Shown piece after piece: positions 33,797-42,454 of a DNA stretch of 49,644 bases. The translations under genes were made by a program, and so were the position numbers. The notes beneath the pieces are model-generated. The model saw only the letters and a program-made list of their open reading frames with translations, was not told the origin of the DNA and did no database searches. Origin of the DNA: an uncultured Clostridia bacterium (GTDB lineage Bacteria > Bacillota > Clostridia > Saccharofermentanales > Saccharofermentanaceae); contig CAMYXL010000013.1 in assembly GCA_947303255.1 (NCBI GenBank), positions 1 through 49,644 on the forward strand, in the 5' to 3' direction. How positions within the stretch are numbered: position 1 is the first letter of the stretch; every line of letters starts with the position of its first letter.

Positions 33797-34660
33797 ATGA
33801 AAAAGAAAATGATCGCCATCACCTTATGTACATCCCTTTTGGCAGGCAGCATAGTCCTTACATCCTGTGAGTCTGGTGACAAGACTTCTGAGACAACTAA
33901 GGGAACGACTTTAGAAGAAACAGAGGAAACTACTGAAGAAGAGACCGAAGAGGAGACAGAGGATACATCTGAGGAGACGACGGAAGAAACGACTGAAGAG
34001 ACAACTGAGGAGACCGAAGCAACGGAAACCACGGAAGCGACCAGCAGGGAATTCGTCGACTGTGATATCGATATCAACGATGTAAAGGTCATAGAGGCTG
34101 TCTCGCAATTGTACGATTATAACGAGGAATTTGAAGATCTCTTTTACAACGAAGACAATAAAGGATACATCAACATGTGCTTTGGCTGTATTACCGACTT
34201 TACGGTGGATTCGCCTGATGAAGCATTGATCGCTCTTTACAGCGTACAAAAACTTTTCAAATGCAAGGATGCTCTTAACGAGTTTGTCTATACCGAGACG
34301 CAGTTTGACGGTTACGAATATTACTACTGCTTCGATCAGGTAAAGGACGGCATACCGGTCTCTCTCGGAATGGCAAAGATCATCACGGACTCTGACGGCA
34401 ACACCACCGGATTTATCTCTTCTTACGTTCCGATCCATATCTCCACTGAGACCACCCTCACACTTGATGATGCCCTGCAAGAGATCGAGGACTACTATGA
34501 GATCTACAACACAGAACTGGTCATTTGGACTCTTGATAACAAGCAGGTCCTGACTTGGCACATAGATTATGCGGCTTCTGATGACAATTTGCCGTATTCC
34601 GCTTATGTTGATGCCAACACAGGCGAAGTTGTTGACTGTTATTGTAACCTTGTGTATTAA
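33797..34660 (+). CDS. Lipoprotein with FTP/PepSY-like propeptide domain
   Basis: 287 residues: lipobox VLTSC (C24), a long Thr/Glu repeat linker (residues about 30-82), then a domain matching the propeptide of the M4 metalloprotease encoded next (ITDFTVDSPDEALIALYSVQKLFKCKDALNEFVY; AYVDANTGEVVDCY). Free-standing FTP/PepSY domains can inhibit or fold proteases, so it may act on the 34896 product at the cell surface. RBS CGGAGGAA. Ends 235 bp before the protease gene; that AT-rich gap holds TTTTCTCGAAAAC and the start hairpin. Confidence 0.75.
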   Translation: MKKKMIAITLCTSLLAGSIVLTSCESGDKTSETTKGTTLEETEETTEEETEEETEDTSEETTEETTEETTEETEATETTEATSREFVDCDIDINDVKVIEAVSQLYDYNEEFEDLFYNEDNKGYINMCFGCITDFTVDSPDEALIALYSVQKLFKCKDALNEFVYTETQFDGYEYYYCFDQVKDGIPVSLGMAKIITDSDGNTTGFISSYVPIHISTETTLTLDDALQEIEDYYEIYNTELVIWTLDNKQVLTWHIDYAASDDNLPYSAYVDANTGEVVDCYCNLVY

Positions 34661-34857
34661 CTTCTGAATCGAAATAGATGAACAATGTAAACCTTAAAAA
34701 TATATTATCTTTTTAAAAACAATATAGAATACAATAAATTTGCTGTTAAATGTCTGCTTTTTGTCCATATTTGAACAATATCAAAAAACAAAACGTTTCG
34801 TCAGATTTTTAACTAGTATTTTTCTCGAAAACATGTTGCGTCAAAGCGTTTTGCGCA

Positions 34858-34898
34858 CATATACTTCTCCTATTATTCCATAGGAGGAGAAGTATATG
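34858..34898 (+). promoter_or_regulatory. 13-bp inverted repeat hiding RBS and start codon
   Basis: CATATACTTCTCC (34858-34870) is the perfect complement of GGAGAAGTATATG (34886-34898), which contains part of the AGGAGGAGA site and the ATG of the protease gene. TA/TA adds two pairs with a three-base bulge. No T-run follows, so it is not a terminator. In mRNA it would block initiation: a candidate RNA thermometer or protein/RNA-controlled translational switch. Confidence 0.8.
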
Positions 34899-37800
34899 AA
34901 AAAGCTAGTATCGCTTTTATTGTCCGCGTGCTTGTTATTGATGGTTTTTGACTTCAACGTCTTGGCCTTCGAAGACGGTGATCAACCGGAAGAGACAACC
35001 ATTGCGGAAGAAACAACTGAAGAAGAATCAGAACCTTTAGTTGTTGAAGAACCAGAGGCGGTTATCGAAGAATCCGAGCCTGCTGCAGAACCTGTACCGG
35101 CTTGGGACGGAGTGACCACCAGTGATGTTTTCGAGAATGATTCCATTCGTGCGACATTCTCATTGGACAATCACTGGAACGGCGGATATGTTGCATCTGT
35201 AACTATCGAGAACATATCCGGCAGTCCGATCGAAAACTGGGCGTTCGTTTTCGAGTATGCAGGAAACATCAACAGCATCTGGAATGCTGCAATTGATGAG
35301 ACAGTTGAAAACGGCTACGTTCTCAAGAACGTAGGTTGGAATCAGGATATCCAGCCTGGCTCCAGTATCTCATTCGGTCTTTCCGGTGTTGAGGACTTCC
35401 AGGGATTCCCAACAGACTACAAGTTGCTTGGTAAGGTCAGTGAGGTAAGTAGTGACGGATACACATCCGGGTACACTCTTTATTCCGACTGGGGTTCAGG
35501 ATTCAATGCAGAGATGTCCATGACCAACACTTCTGATGCTACGATCGAAGATTGGATCGTTGAGTTTGATTTCGACAGAACTATCACAGAGATCTGGAAG
35601 GCTGAAATCATTTCTCGCGAGGGCAGCCACTATGTGATCAAGAATCTCGGCTACGATGCAAATATCGAGAGTGGTGCAACAGTAACATTCGGCTTCAACG
35701 GAACAGACGGCGAAGCAGATTCCGTTCCGTACAATGTTGTGCTCAGTTCATCTGTTCTTGAGCCGACTATTGAAGAGATTGACAACAGTGAAGATCTCGT
35801 ATCAAAAGTCTATGGTGATCTTAATGTCATTTACCAGTATGGTGATGTAGCATTGAGCGTTAAGCACAACGTCATTCTCCCGACAGATTTTGAAGATGTA
35901 ACTGTTGTTTGGAGCAGTGACGACACAAGTGTTATCGAGACTGACGGCACAGTTCACAGACCTTATGATTCATCACCGATCGTAACTTTGACTGCAACGA
36001 TATCTTGCAATGATTTCTCAATGGAGAAGACATTTGAGGTTAGAGTCATCAAGTCTATGTATGAAGATTATAGTATCGATAATATCTATGTAATGGACGA
36101 GATTGAGGAGTTGTATTTCTATAACGATATTATCGAAGATACATATTTGTACGTTAATGACGATGGAATGCTTACACGAGTAATAGGATCTATTTGCGAT
36201 ATTACCGTAGATTCACCGGAGGAAGCTTTACTTGCAATTCATGGTGTGAAAAAGCTCATTGGCTGTGAATCAGTATTTGATGAACTCGTGATAGATCATA
36301 TTTCTAAGGATGATTATTGTTACTATTTCGTTTTCTACCAGGTTTATGATTCTGTTTCCGTCCCGGGAACAATTACGTTAATAACAGATCTTGATGGTAA
36401 TATCATCGGATTCATCAACTTCTATGTTCCTGTTACTGTTGGAACAGAAGCTGCTATCAGTTTGGAAAATGCTATTGGATTAATACCGGATTGTTCAGAA
36501 GTTCTTAATTCAAAAAAAGAGATTTACATTGACGAAGGTGTACAGAAGCTAGTATGGAATGTTGAGTATTATGATTCTGTTGGTCAGGGCCTTAAAGCAA
36601 TTGTAGATGCAAATAATGGGGAAATAATCAGTAATTATCCAACTGGAAATTTCAGTGCTTGGGATTCTGGAGAAGATATGGATGGTAATCCAAAAGGAGT
36701 TCCATTCTACTTTAATTCACAAGACGATGCACTGTTTGGTGATGATAATCGACATATTTATTTGTACTATTTCGCAGCAGATGGTCTCCATACTCCGGTA
36801 AAATACCAGAATGGTAGTTGGGACCCGGTAGCTGTTTCTGCTTTTTGGAATGTAGCTACTGTTAGTGACTATTATGAAGGGAAACCATTCAAATTGTCAT
36901 CATTTAATAAATCGGATCCTAACGAGAATATATATGTTTTGATCGGATGGGGTGATGAAAATGCTGCACACACTATATGTTCCATTGATGGCAGCGATCA
37001 TCATGTTTTAAAGTTTGGTACACAAAAAGGTATTAGTTTTGGTTATAAACTGAATATAGCTGCTCACGAGTACACACATGGAATCGTTTATGCGTTAAAT
37101 AAACCTCTTGATGATGGCTATGAGACTAAAGAAGTCGGAGCAATCAACGAAGGCTATGCGGATGTTATGGCTATGATCATTACGCAAAATGATAGTTGGC
37201 AATATTTGGATCCGGATGGCTCAATAAGAAGAGATCCTAGTTCTCCTAAAAACGGTAAGGAGAAATGTTCGTGTGACTATGATACTGTCCTAACGGACTA
37301 TGCTACAACGGATCGTAGACATGAGAATAGTTTGCTTTTATCTCATGCTTGCTGGTATATGTATGAGAATGGTATTAGTTGGAGTACTTTGTCCTCTTTG
37401 GTATATGCAACTTTAAACATGAGTTATACAGAAGATTCAACATTTAAAGATGTAAGATATCATTTTGAACAAGCAGCTAAGAATCTGAAACTGTCAGATT
37501 ACCAGCAAACGGTAATTAAAACTGCATTTGAGAATGAACATATATATCTGAAAAGTGATCAAAAATTGTATACTCCTAAAAACTTCAATCTTAATGGATG
37601 TGTTGTAAGGGCTCTTCCTGGCACGGATGGAACTCTCTACACTGAAGCTTTGACAGGAGCTACAGTTAAGATTAGAAGAATAGGTAACATGAATGATTAT
37701 ACTTCTCCTGTTACGACAGTTAATGGTAATTTTTCTTTTTCGGATATCCAATACGGAAAGTACGAGATTACTGTTTCAAAAGAAGGATTCAGAAGTGCGT

Positions 37801-38627
37801 ACAAATATATTGAGGTGCGAAATGCTTCTTGTCTGACGCTAGATGTTATTTGTTTGATTAGTAACTTGTATGGCGAGGGTTATGGAATCGCATCCGGAGA
37901 GGTTATTGATTCTGTTTCCGGAAATGGCGTATCAGGTCTGACGCTGATATTGAAGAGCGATAGTAATGCTTATGGTACAGGATCTACGAAACCAACTAAT
38001 TATGTTGTCGCGGAAACGGTGACTGGTGATGGTGGAACCTTTAGTTTCGAAAACATATATAGTGGACAATATACCCTGGAGATTGTTGATAATAGACCGG
38101 TTGCAAGTGAAGCAAAGTATGTAAATACATATAAGAATATTGTCGTATTTGGAAATGATATTGAGACTAGGTATACAATTTCTGTCACTAATGTCTTAAA
38201 TGCCGGAAGTGTAAGGATCGTCCTAGAATGGTATTCTAATCCACGTGATCTGGATTCTCATTTGATATTCAGTACCGATCCGTATATGAAAATATTCTAC
38301 TCCAACAAACAGTACTATGAAGATGGAAAACTATGTTTGAGTCTTGATAGAGATGATACTGACGGATGCGGACCGGAAACTACCACTATTCTTAATGATG
38401 TTTCGGATAATTATCTTTTCTATGTTCACAGGTATGCCGGAACAGGTACGATATCTACCTCGGGTGCAAAAGTTAGTGTATATATTGGTCAAGCTCAGTA
38501 TCCAAAGTACATATTCTATGCACCTACTGACAACACAGGAGATTTTTGGACAGTATTTAGTTACAATCCTGATACTCAAACTATAACAACTATTAACACT
38601 ATATCGACCTATTATGTTACCCCTTAA
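34896..38627 (+). CDS. Secreted M4-family (thermolysin-like) metalloprotease, multidomain
   Basis: 1243 residues. Order: signal peptide (1-25), Glu-rich linker, two CBM2-like modules (about 74-180 and 190-285), an Ig-like module (300-395), FTP/PepSY propeptide (400-590), catalytic domain with HEYTH (H724, E725, H728), third zinc ligand in NEGYADV (E752) and a late His in SHACWYM (H817), two carboxypeptidase-regulatory-like beta modules (about 910-990, 1005-1090) and a C-terminal module with DLDSHL (DUF2135-like). Putative carbohydrate-binding modules before a protease propeptide are unusual. Codons turn AT-richer after about 36060, hinting at a fusion of parts of different origin. Confidence 0.85.
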   Translation: MKKLVSLLLSACLLLMVFDFNVLAFEDGDQPEETTIAEETTEEESEPLVVEEPEAVIEESEPAAEPVPAWDGVTTSDVFENDSIRATFSLDNHWNGGYVASVTIENISGSPIENWAFVFEYAGNINSIWNAAIDETVENGYVLKNVGWNQDIQPGSSISFGLSGVEDFQGFPTDYKLLGKVSEVSSDGYTSGYTLYSDWGSGFNAEMSMTNTSDATIEDWIVEFDFDRTITEIWKAEIISREGSHYVIKNLGYDANIESGATVTFGFNGTDGEADSVPYNVVLSSSVLEPTIEEIDNSEDLVSKVYGDLNVIYQYGDVALSVKHNVILPTDFEDVTVVWSSDDTSVIETDGTVHRPYDSSPIVTLTATISCNDFSMEKTFEVRVIKSMYEDYSIDNIYVMDEIEELYFYNDIIEDTYLYVNDDGMLTRVIGSICDITVDSPEEALLAIHGVKKLIGCESVFDELVIDHISKDDYCYYFVFYQVYDSVSVPGTITLITDLDGNIIGFINFYVPVTVGTEAAISLENAIGLIPDCSEVLNSKKEIYIDEGVQKLVWNVEYYDSVGQGLKAIVDANNGEIISNYPTGNFSAWDSGEDMDGNPKGVPFYFNSQDDALFGDDNRHIYLYYFAADGLHTPVKYQNGSWDPVAVSAFWNVATVSDYYEGKPFKLSSFNKSDPNENIYVLIGWGDENAAHTICSIDGSDHHVLKFGTQKGISFGYKLNIAAHEYTHGIVYALNKPLDDGYETKEVGAINEGYADVMAMIITQNDSWQYLDPDGSIRRDPSSPKNGKEKCSCDYDTVLTDYATTDRRHENSLLLSHACWYMYENGISWSTLSSLVYATLNMSYTEDSTFKDVRYHFEQAAKNLKLSDYQQTVIKTAFENEHIYLKSDQKLYTPKNFNLNGCVVRALPGTDGTLYTEALTGATVKIRRIGNMNDYTSPVTTVNGNFSFSDIQYGKYEITVSKEGFRSAYKYIEVRNASCLTLDVICLISNLYGEGYGIASGEVIDSVSGNGVSGLTLILKSDSNAYGTGSTKPTNYVVAETVTGDGGTFSFENIYSGQYTLEIVDNRPVASEAKYVNTYKNIVVFGNDIETRYTISVTNVLNAGSVRIVLEWYSNPRDLDSHLIFSTDPYMKIFYSNKQYYEDGKLCLSLDRDDTDGCGPETTTILNDVSDNYLFYVHRYAGTGTISTSGAKVSVYIGQAQYPKYIFYAPTDNTGDFWTVFSYNPDTQTITTINTISTYYVTP

Positions 38628-38669
38628 TGTATTAGCGATGAATTTGTGTTTATTAGAGTGAAATAACGG

Positions 38670-38710
38670 GAGCAGATAAGTGGAGAGGATTCTTTCACTT
38701 ATCTGCTCTT
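38670..38710 (+). terminator. Terminator of the protease gene
   Basis: Perfect 13-bp stem GAGCAGATAAGTG (38670-38682) with CACTTATCTGCTC (38696-38708), then TTATAT. Confidence 0.8.
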
Positions 38711-38753
38711 ATATAAAGATGTGGAGTAAGATAATAATATGGGAGATGTGTTT

Positions 38754-39845
38754 ATGAGAAAAAATAGTTATGTGTTGATAATAGGTTCTGTAGTTTTATC
38801 AAGTGCGATCATACTTACTTCATGTTCATTAGGTTCAGAAGAGAAATCTTCTGTCGAATCAACTTTGGGCTCAGAAATGACGGAAGATAGTTTGGAAAGC
38901 ACCAGTGAAGTGACTGAGATGACGGATGATACAGAGATAAGTGTTTCGGAGACTGAAACTGCTATGGATATTCATACGAGCTTATTCGATATATATAGGG
39001 AGACGAATATTGTTTTTGAAGAAGGTGAAGCCGAGTTGTGCGTCAAAAACAATATTGGACTTCCTACGACGATAAGTGATGCAACGATCACCTGGGTAAG
39101 CGACAATCCTGAGATAATCGAAAATGACGGCACGCTTCATAGGCCGGAAGATTATTCTCCGCTGGTCAATATGACAGCTACCATTACAAATGATGAGGGA
39201 ACGTTGGAGAAGACATTCGAACTTAGGGTCATCAAGACAGAGTTAGATGACATGAAGCCTGAAGATGTCTGGACGCTTGACGAGGTTGATCAGATATATT
39301 TCTTTAACGATATTATTGAAGATACTCATATATATATTAACGAAGAAGGATATGTGACCAGAGTCATCGGATCGATATTCGAGTATAAAGTGGATTCGCC
39401 GGATGAGGCGATGCTAGCGTTGTACGGTTTGGAGAAAGTGCTCGGCTGTCAGTCAGTCTATGATGAATTTGTTATTGATCATATCGTTAAAGATGATTAC
39501 GGTTATACGTTTGTATTTAATCAGGTTTATAAGTCATATCCGGTAAGCGGATATGTGTTGTCTGTGACGACAGACCTTGAAGGGAATACGAATGGGCTGG
39601 TTAGTTATTATCATCCAATTGATGTTTCAACTGACTATTCGATTTCAGAACAGGAAGCAATCGACAAGATAGAAGAATATGAGAGTATAGCTCACTCTGA
39701 GTTGCAACTGATGGAGTACGAGGGTGAGATGAAGATGATGTGGAAGGTCTATTACAACAAGGCAGATGGACTTCAGTATGTCATTACTATCGATGCGAAT
39801 ACAGGTGAAGTGATCTCTGATTTTCTCAATGGACAGATAGATTGA
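38754..39845 (+). CDS. Lipoprotein with Ig-like and propeptide-like domains
   Basis: 363 residues: lipobox ILTSC, Ser/Thr/Glu linker, an Ig-like module (ITWVSDNPEIIENDGTLHRP) and a FTP/PepSY-like domain (VTRVIGSIFEYKVDSPDEAMLALYGLEKVLGCQSVYDE). These match, in the same order, residues about 300-590 of the protease upstream, so it is a partial duplicate of the protease without the catalytic domain. ATG 38754 is chosen over 38739 because GGGAG lies 8 bases before it. Probably a membrane-held inhibitor or foldase for the protease. Confidence 0.78.
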   Translation: MRKNSYVLIIGSVVLSSAIILTSCSLGSEEKSSVESTLGSEMTEDSLESTSEVTEMTDDTEISVSETETAMDIHTSLFDIYRETNIVFEEGEAELCVKNNIGLPTTISDATITWVSDNPEIIENDGTLHRPEDYSPLVNMTATITNDEGTLEKTFELRVIKTELDDMKPEDVWTLDEVDQIYFFNDIIEDTHIYINEEGYVTRVIGSIFEYKVDSPDEAMLALYGLEKVLGCQSVYDEFVIDHIVKDDYGYTFVFNQVYKSYPVSGYVLSVTTDLEGNTNGLVSYYHPIDVSTDYSISEQEAIDKIEEYESIAHSELQLMEYEGEMKMMWKVYYNKADGLQYVITIDANTGEVISDFLNGQID

Positions 39846-39971
39846 TGCTGTGATAGCAGGCTTTGTGTAGTTTGTTCCCATATTCTTGCAAAGTATTCCG
39901 GATTCCTTTTTTCTCAAAACAGATACTGTATGATGAAATCAGGAAGATAGTTCTTGCAGGGGGTGGCGATC

Positions 39972-40532
39972 ATGAAAAAGAAACTTATAGTTATAATTCC
40001 GTTGGCGGTACTGATCGTGCTGGTGGTGGCTTTTGCTCTGTTCTGGTTCAATCCATTTAATGGTGATGATATTGTCATTGAGGCGGAATACATTTCCAAT
40101 ATGGGCGAAGTTAAGTCTTTAAATGTTATTGACGTGAATTACATTTATATCAATCGCCGTGGTGAGTATTATCTCCTGTACAATGCTGAAAAGGGAAAGA
40201 AGGATATTGACGACATCGAAGAATATCTGAAAACAAAGAAGCCGGACGGAAGATTTGCGGATCCCTTTACGATGATGTCCATATGTAAATGGCTAGACAG
40301 TAAAGAAGAAGTAACTAAAGGCGATATTATTCAAAAGAGCATTGCAGATGATACGGATAAGAAACCGGATTATCTGAATATCTATTATATGAAGAAAAGA
40401 ATATACACTTTAAAGGATATGGGTGATCACACAGATATATCCACTTACTATAAAGAAAACGAAGATAGTAAAGTCGTAAAAACGATAGTTAAGAACTGGC
40501 CGGTAGAAATTCCTGAAGAGTTTTGGCCATGA
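39972..40532 (+). CDS. Membrane-anchored extracytoplasmic protein, unknown
   Basis: 186 residues: one N-terminal membrane segment (about 4-27) and an extracytoplasmic domain rich in Lys, Asp and Tyr. ATG 39972 follows CAGGGGGTGG; the frame extends to 39954 without a site. Not recognised. Confidence 0.6.
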   Translation: MKKKLIVIIPLAVLIVLVVAFALFWFNPFNGDDIVIEAEYISNMGEVKSLNVIDVNYIYINRRGEYYLLYNAEKGKKDIDDIEEYLKTKKPDGRFADPFTMMSICKWLDSKEEVTKGDIIQKSIADDTDKKPDYLNIYYMKKRIYTLKDMGDHTDISTYYKENEDSKVVKTIVKNWPVEIPEEFWP

Positions 40533-40562
40533 CTCAGTGTTCTCTGTAATGAGCTTTCCTCA

Positions 40563-40826
40563 TCAATCGACCTCAATAAGATCGTGTTCGTGAGCATTTT
40601 TTAAAGCTCTGAGATCGGCGATTCGTCTTTCCAGCATAGCGATATGTTCCTCTTCATAGAAAGGATCTGCAGTGATCTCAAAAGGAATCCTTCTTTCGGT
40701 GCCGACTTTCTTCGCGAAGATGGTGAATGCAGCGCTCATTGAGAGTCCCATATCATTGCAAGCTTTTTCCATTTTTTTCTTAACATCTGCGTCTAATTTG
40801 AAGTTCACGTTTACTGTTTGTGCCAT
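40563..40826 (-). CDS. RelB/DinJ-family antitoxin, apparently without toxin
   Basis: 87 residues: an N-terminal ribbon-helix-helix (MAQTVNVNFKLDADVKKKMEKACNDMGLSMSAAFTIFAKKV) as in RelB/DinJ, and a C-terminal tail that would bind a toxin. ATG 40826 fits GAGGTGAT; in-frame codons to 40835 are less likely. The toxin (RelE/YafQ) normally follows, but the next bases downstream are the convergent gene ending at 40532, so no partner is present. Orphan antitoxin or transcription regulator. Confidence 0.82.
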   Translation of the reverse strand: MAQTVNVNFKLDADVKKKMEKACNDMGLSMSAAFTIFAKKVGTERRIPFEITADPFYEEEHIAMLERRIADLRALKNAHEHDLIEVD

Positions 40827-40894
40827 GATCATCACCTCTTTTCGATTAGATTATAAACTCAAATAAAGAAAAAATAAAGAATAATACTTTAAAA

Positions 40895-40938
40895 CTTCTT
40901 GCAAAACGCTTTGTTTTTGGGCTGCAAGAAGATTTTTT
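40895..40938 (+). terminator. Hairpin with T-run in the 40826-41022 gap
   Basis: CTTCTTGCA (40895-40903) pairs with TGCAAGAAG (40923-40931), followed by ATTTTTTG. No plus-strand gene immediately precedes it, so it may insulate the promoter at 40960 from read-through. Confidence 0.6.
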
Positions 40939-40959
40939 GAATGTTTTCGAAAAATACTA

Positions 40960-41008
40960 TTGACATTAATGGTAAAAAGTACCATAATAAAGATGGTCAG
41001 AGTTACCA
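40960..41008 (+). promoter_or_regulatory. Strong promoter with ATGGTA/TACCAT operator
   Basis: TTGACA (40960-40965), 17-bp spacer, CATAAT (40983-40988). A dyad ATGGTA-5-TACCAT (40969-40974/40980-40985) lies between the boxes and touches the -10; a looser copy, TGGT...ACCA, covers 40994-41008. Such placement is typical of a repressor; the gene that follows encodes a likely DNA-binding regulator, so autoregulation is probable. Confidence 0.7.
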
Positions 41009-41021
41009 AAGGAGATTACAC

Positions 41022-41783
41022 ATGAAAGCATACAAATGTACAACCCAAGCTGAGAAGGACTTCCTCAAAACCTACGACGCCTCACAATTCGAACGTCCTT
41101 CCGTTACAGCAGATATAGTGATCCTCACTTTGGATTCTTCTGATGAGCTTAATATCCTCCTCATCAAACGAGGAGGATTCCCCTACAAAGATCACTGGGC
41201 TATCCCGGGCGGCTTCCTGGAAGCGGGGAAAGAGTCCATCGATGAAGCGGCGGCGAGGGAGCTGAGGACAGAGACGAACATTGACAACGTATATCTGAAG
41301 CAGCTCTACACGTTCGGTAATCCGAACCGAGACCCGAGAACAACGGTCGTATCCGTCGCATATACGGCATTGGTACCGAAGCACAAGCTGGACATCAAGG
41401 CAGGCGATGACGCCTCGGATGCGAAGCTGTTCAGGATCAAGTACGACGTCAACGGAATAATCTTCTCGAATGATGAAGAGACCATAACTGAAGAAGACTT
41501 GGCTTTCGATCATGAAGAGATAATCAAGATGGCGATAACGAGATTAAGGAACCGAATCGATTACGAAGATGATGCGTTCAATCTTTTAAGGGATAAGAAT
41601 GAATTCACCATCTCGGAACTCAAGAGGATCCATGAGACCATCAAGAACCGGACGCTGGATCTGCCGAACTTCCGTAAGACTTTCCTTCGGGACTACGTGG
41701 CGACAGGCAAGGTAATCGATCTTAATAAGACGATGGTCGCGAAGGGAAAGCCTGCGAGGTTATATAAATACATAGAAAGATAG
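41022..41783 (+). CDS. NrtR-like regulator: degenerate Nudix domain plus winged helix
   Basis: 253 residues. The N-terminal part is a Nudix fold, but the box is broken: GGFLEAGKES has an extra residue and RELRTETNI lacks the second catalytic Glu and the Gly of REUXEEXGU. The C-terminal half (EFTISELKRIHETIKNRTLDLPNFRKTFL...GKPARLYKYIER) matches the winged helix of NrtR/COG4111 proteins, ADP-ribose-sensing regulators of NAD or sugar genes. Loss of catalytic residues with kept binding fold supports regulation rather than hydrolysis. ATG 41022 follows AAAGGAG. Confidence 0.8.
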   Translation: MKAYKCTTQAEKDFLKTYDASQFERPSVTADIVILTLDSSDELNILLIKRGGFPYKDHWAIPGGFLEAGKESIDEAAARELRTETNIDNVYLKQLYTFGNPNRDPRTTVVSVAYTALVPKHKLDIKAGDDASDAKLFRIKYDVNGIIFSNDEETITEEDLAFDHEEIIKMAITRLRNRIDYEDDAFNLLRDKNEFTISELKRIHETIKNRTLDLPNFRKTFLRDYVATGKVIDLNKTMVAKGKPARLYKYIER

Positions 41784-42006
41784 ATACATAAGATACATAC
41801 AAACTGCCTCTTGTTAAGAGTCCTTCCTATGCATTAAGGACAACTGACAAAAATCAATTGGAATAAGCTACAAGTAACATGGAAAAAGGGAATAGATAAT
41901 AGAAGTAAGATTGGAATAGGGACGCTACAATTTGAAGTAACTTTTTTGGAATAAGGGAATAAATTACTATGCATAGGAGATAAAAGGGGTCGAGGGGCCC
42001 CTTTTA
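41784..42006. other. Gap with loose direct repeats and a terminator
   Basis: Two degenerate copies of TTGGAATA...CTACAA...AGTAAC at about 41859-41879 and 41911-41941 and a third fragment (TTTGGAATAAGGGAATAAATTAC) after 41946; no frame or known element. A terminator closes it: TAAAAGGGG (41981-41989) with CCCCTTTTA (41998-42006). Nothing else seen up to 42078. Confidence 0.5.
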
Positions 42007-42078
42007 GTTTGCTCGAAAATTCTCGCGCAGGTTGTGTTATGATGGATTCAAAATATTTCCGACCTAAGGAGATCTACC

Positions 42079-42381
42079 ATGGTAAGACACGTAATCGTAT
42101 GGACACTCAAAGACGAGTATTCCGATGAGGAGAGATCCTCCATCAAAGTTGGAATCAAGGAAGGTCTCGAGGGCCTGCTGGGCAAAGTCCCTGGCATCGT
42201 CGAGATCAAGGTCAACACAGATGGTCTCAGCAGCTCCAGCGGCGACCTGATGCTCGATTCACTCTTCGAGAGCAAAGAGGCCCTGACCAATTACTCATCC
42301 AACCCGTTCCATGTCGAAGTCGCGAACGGCAAGGTAAGACCATTCGTAAAGATCAGGAGCAGTTTCGACTACGAAGTCTGA
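42079..42381 (+). CDS. Dabb family (stress-responsive A/B barrel) protein
   Basis: 100 residues, starting MVRHVIVWTLKDEYSDEE, with LLGKVPGIVEIKVNTD and a late HVEVANGKVRPFVKIRSSFDYEV, the pattern of Dabb-domain proteins that form ferredoxin-like dimers. Role in bacteria generally unknown. Flanked by terminators, so a single-gene unit. RBS AAGGAG. Confidence 0.82.
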   Translation: MVRHVIVWTLKDEYSDEERSSIKVGIKEGLEGLLGKVPGIVEIKVNTDGLSSSSGDLMLDSLFESKEALTNYSSNPFHVEVANGKVRPFVKIRSSFDYEV

Positions 42382-42395
42382 TCTTTCTGCTCGAA

Positions 42396-42423
42396 AAAGA
42401 CTGCCACCGAAGTGACAGTCTTT
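42396..42423. terminator. Bidirectional terminator
   Basis: AAAGACTG and CAGTCTTT with an inner CAC/GTG stem, A-rich upstream and T-rich downstream, between converging genes ending at 42381 and 42455. Confidence 0.8.
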
Positions 42424-42454
42424 CTCAAGATCTATGCATTACCCTAAAAATGCG

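Noticed and set aside
33697..34092. Ser/Val-rich frame on the minus strand opposite the 33797 lipoprotein
   Set aside because: Low-complexity shadow of the Thr/Glu linker; no start signal.
34858..34898. Terminator before the protease gene
   Set aside because: No T-run follows the stem, and the right arm includes the RBS and start codon.
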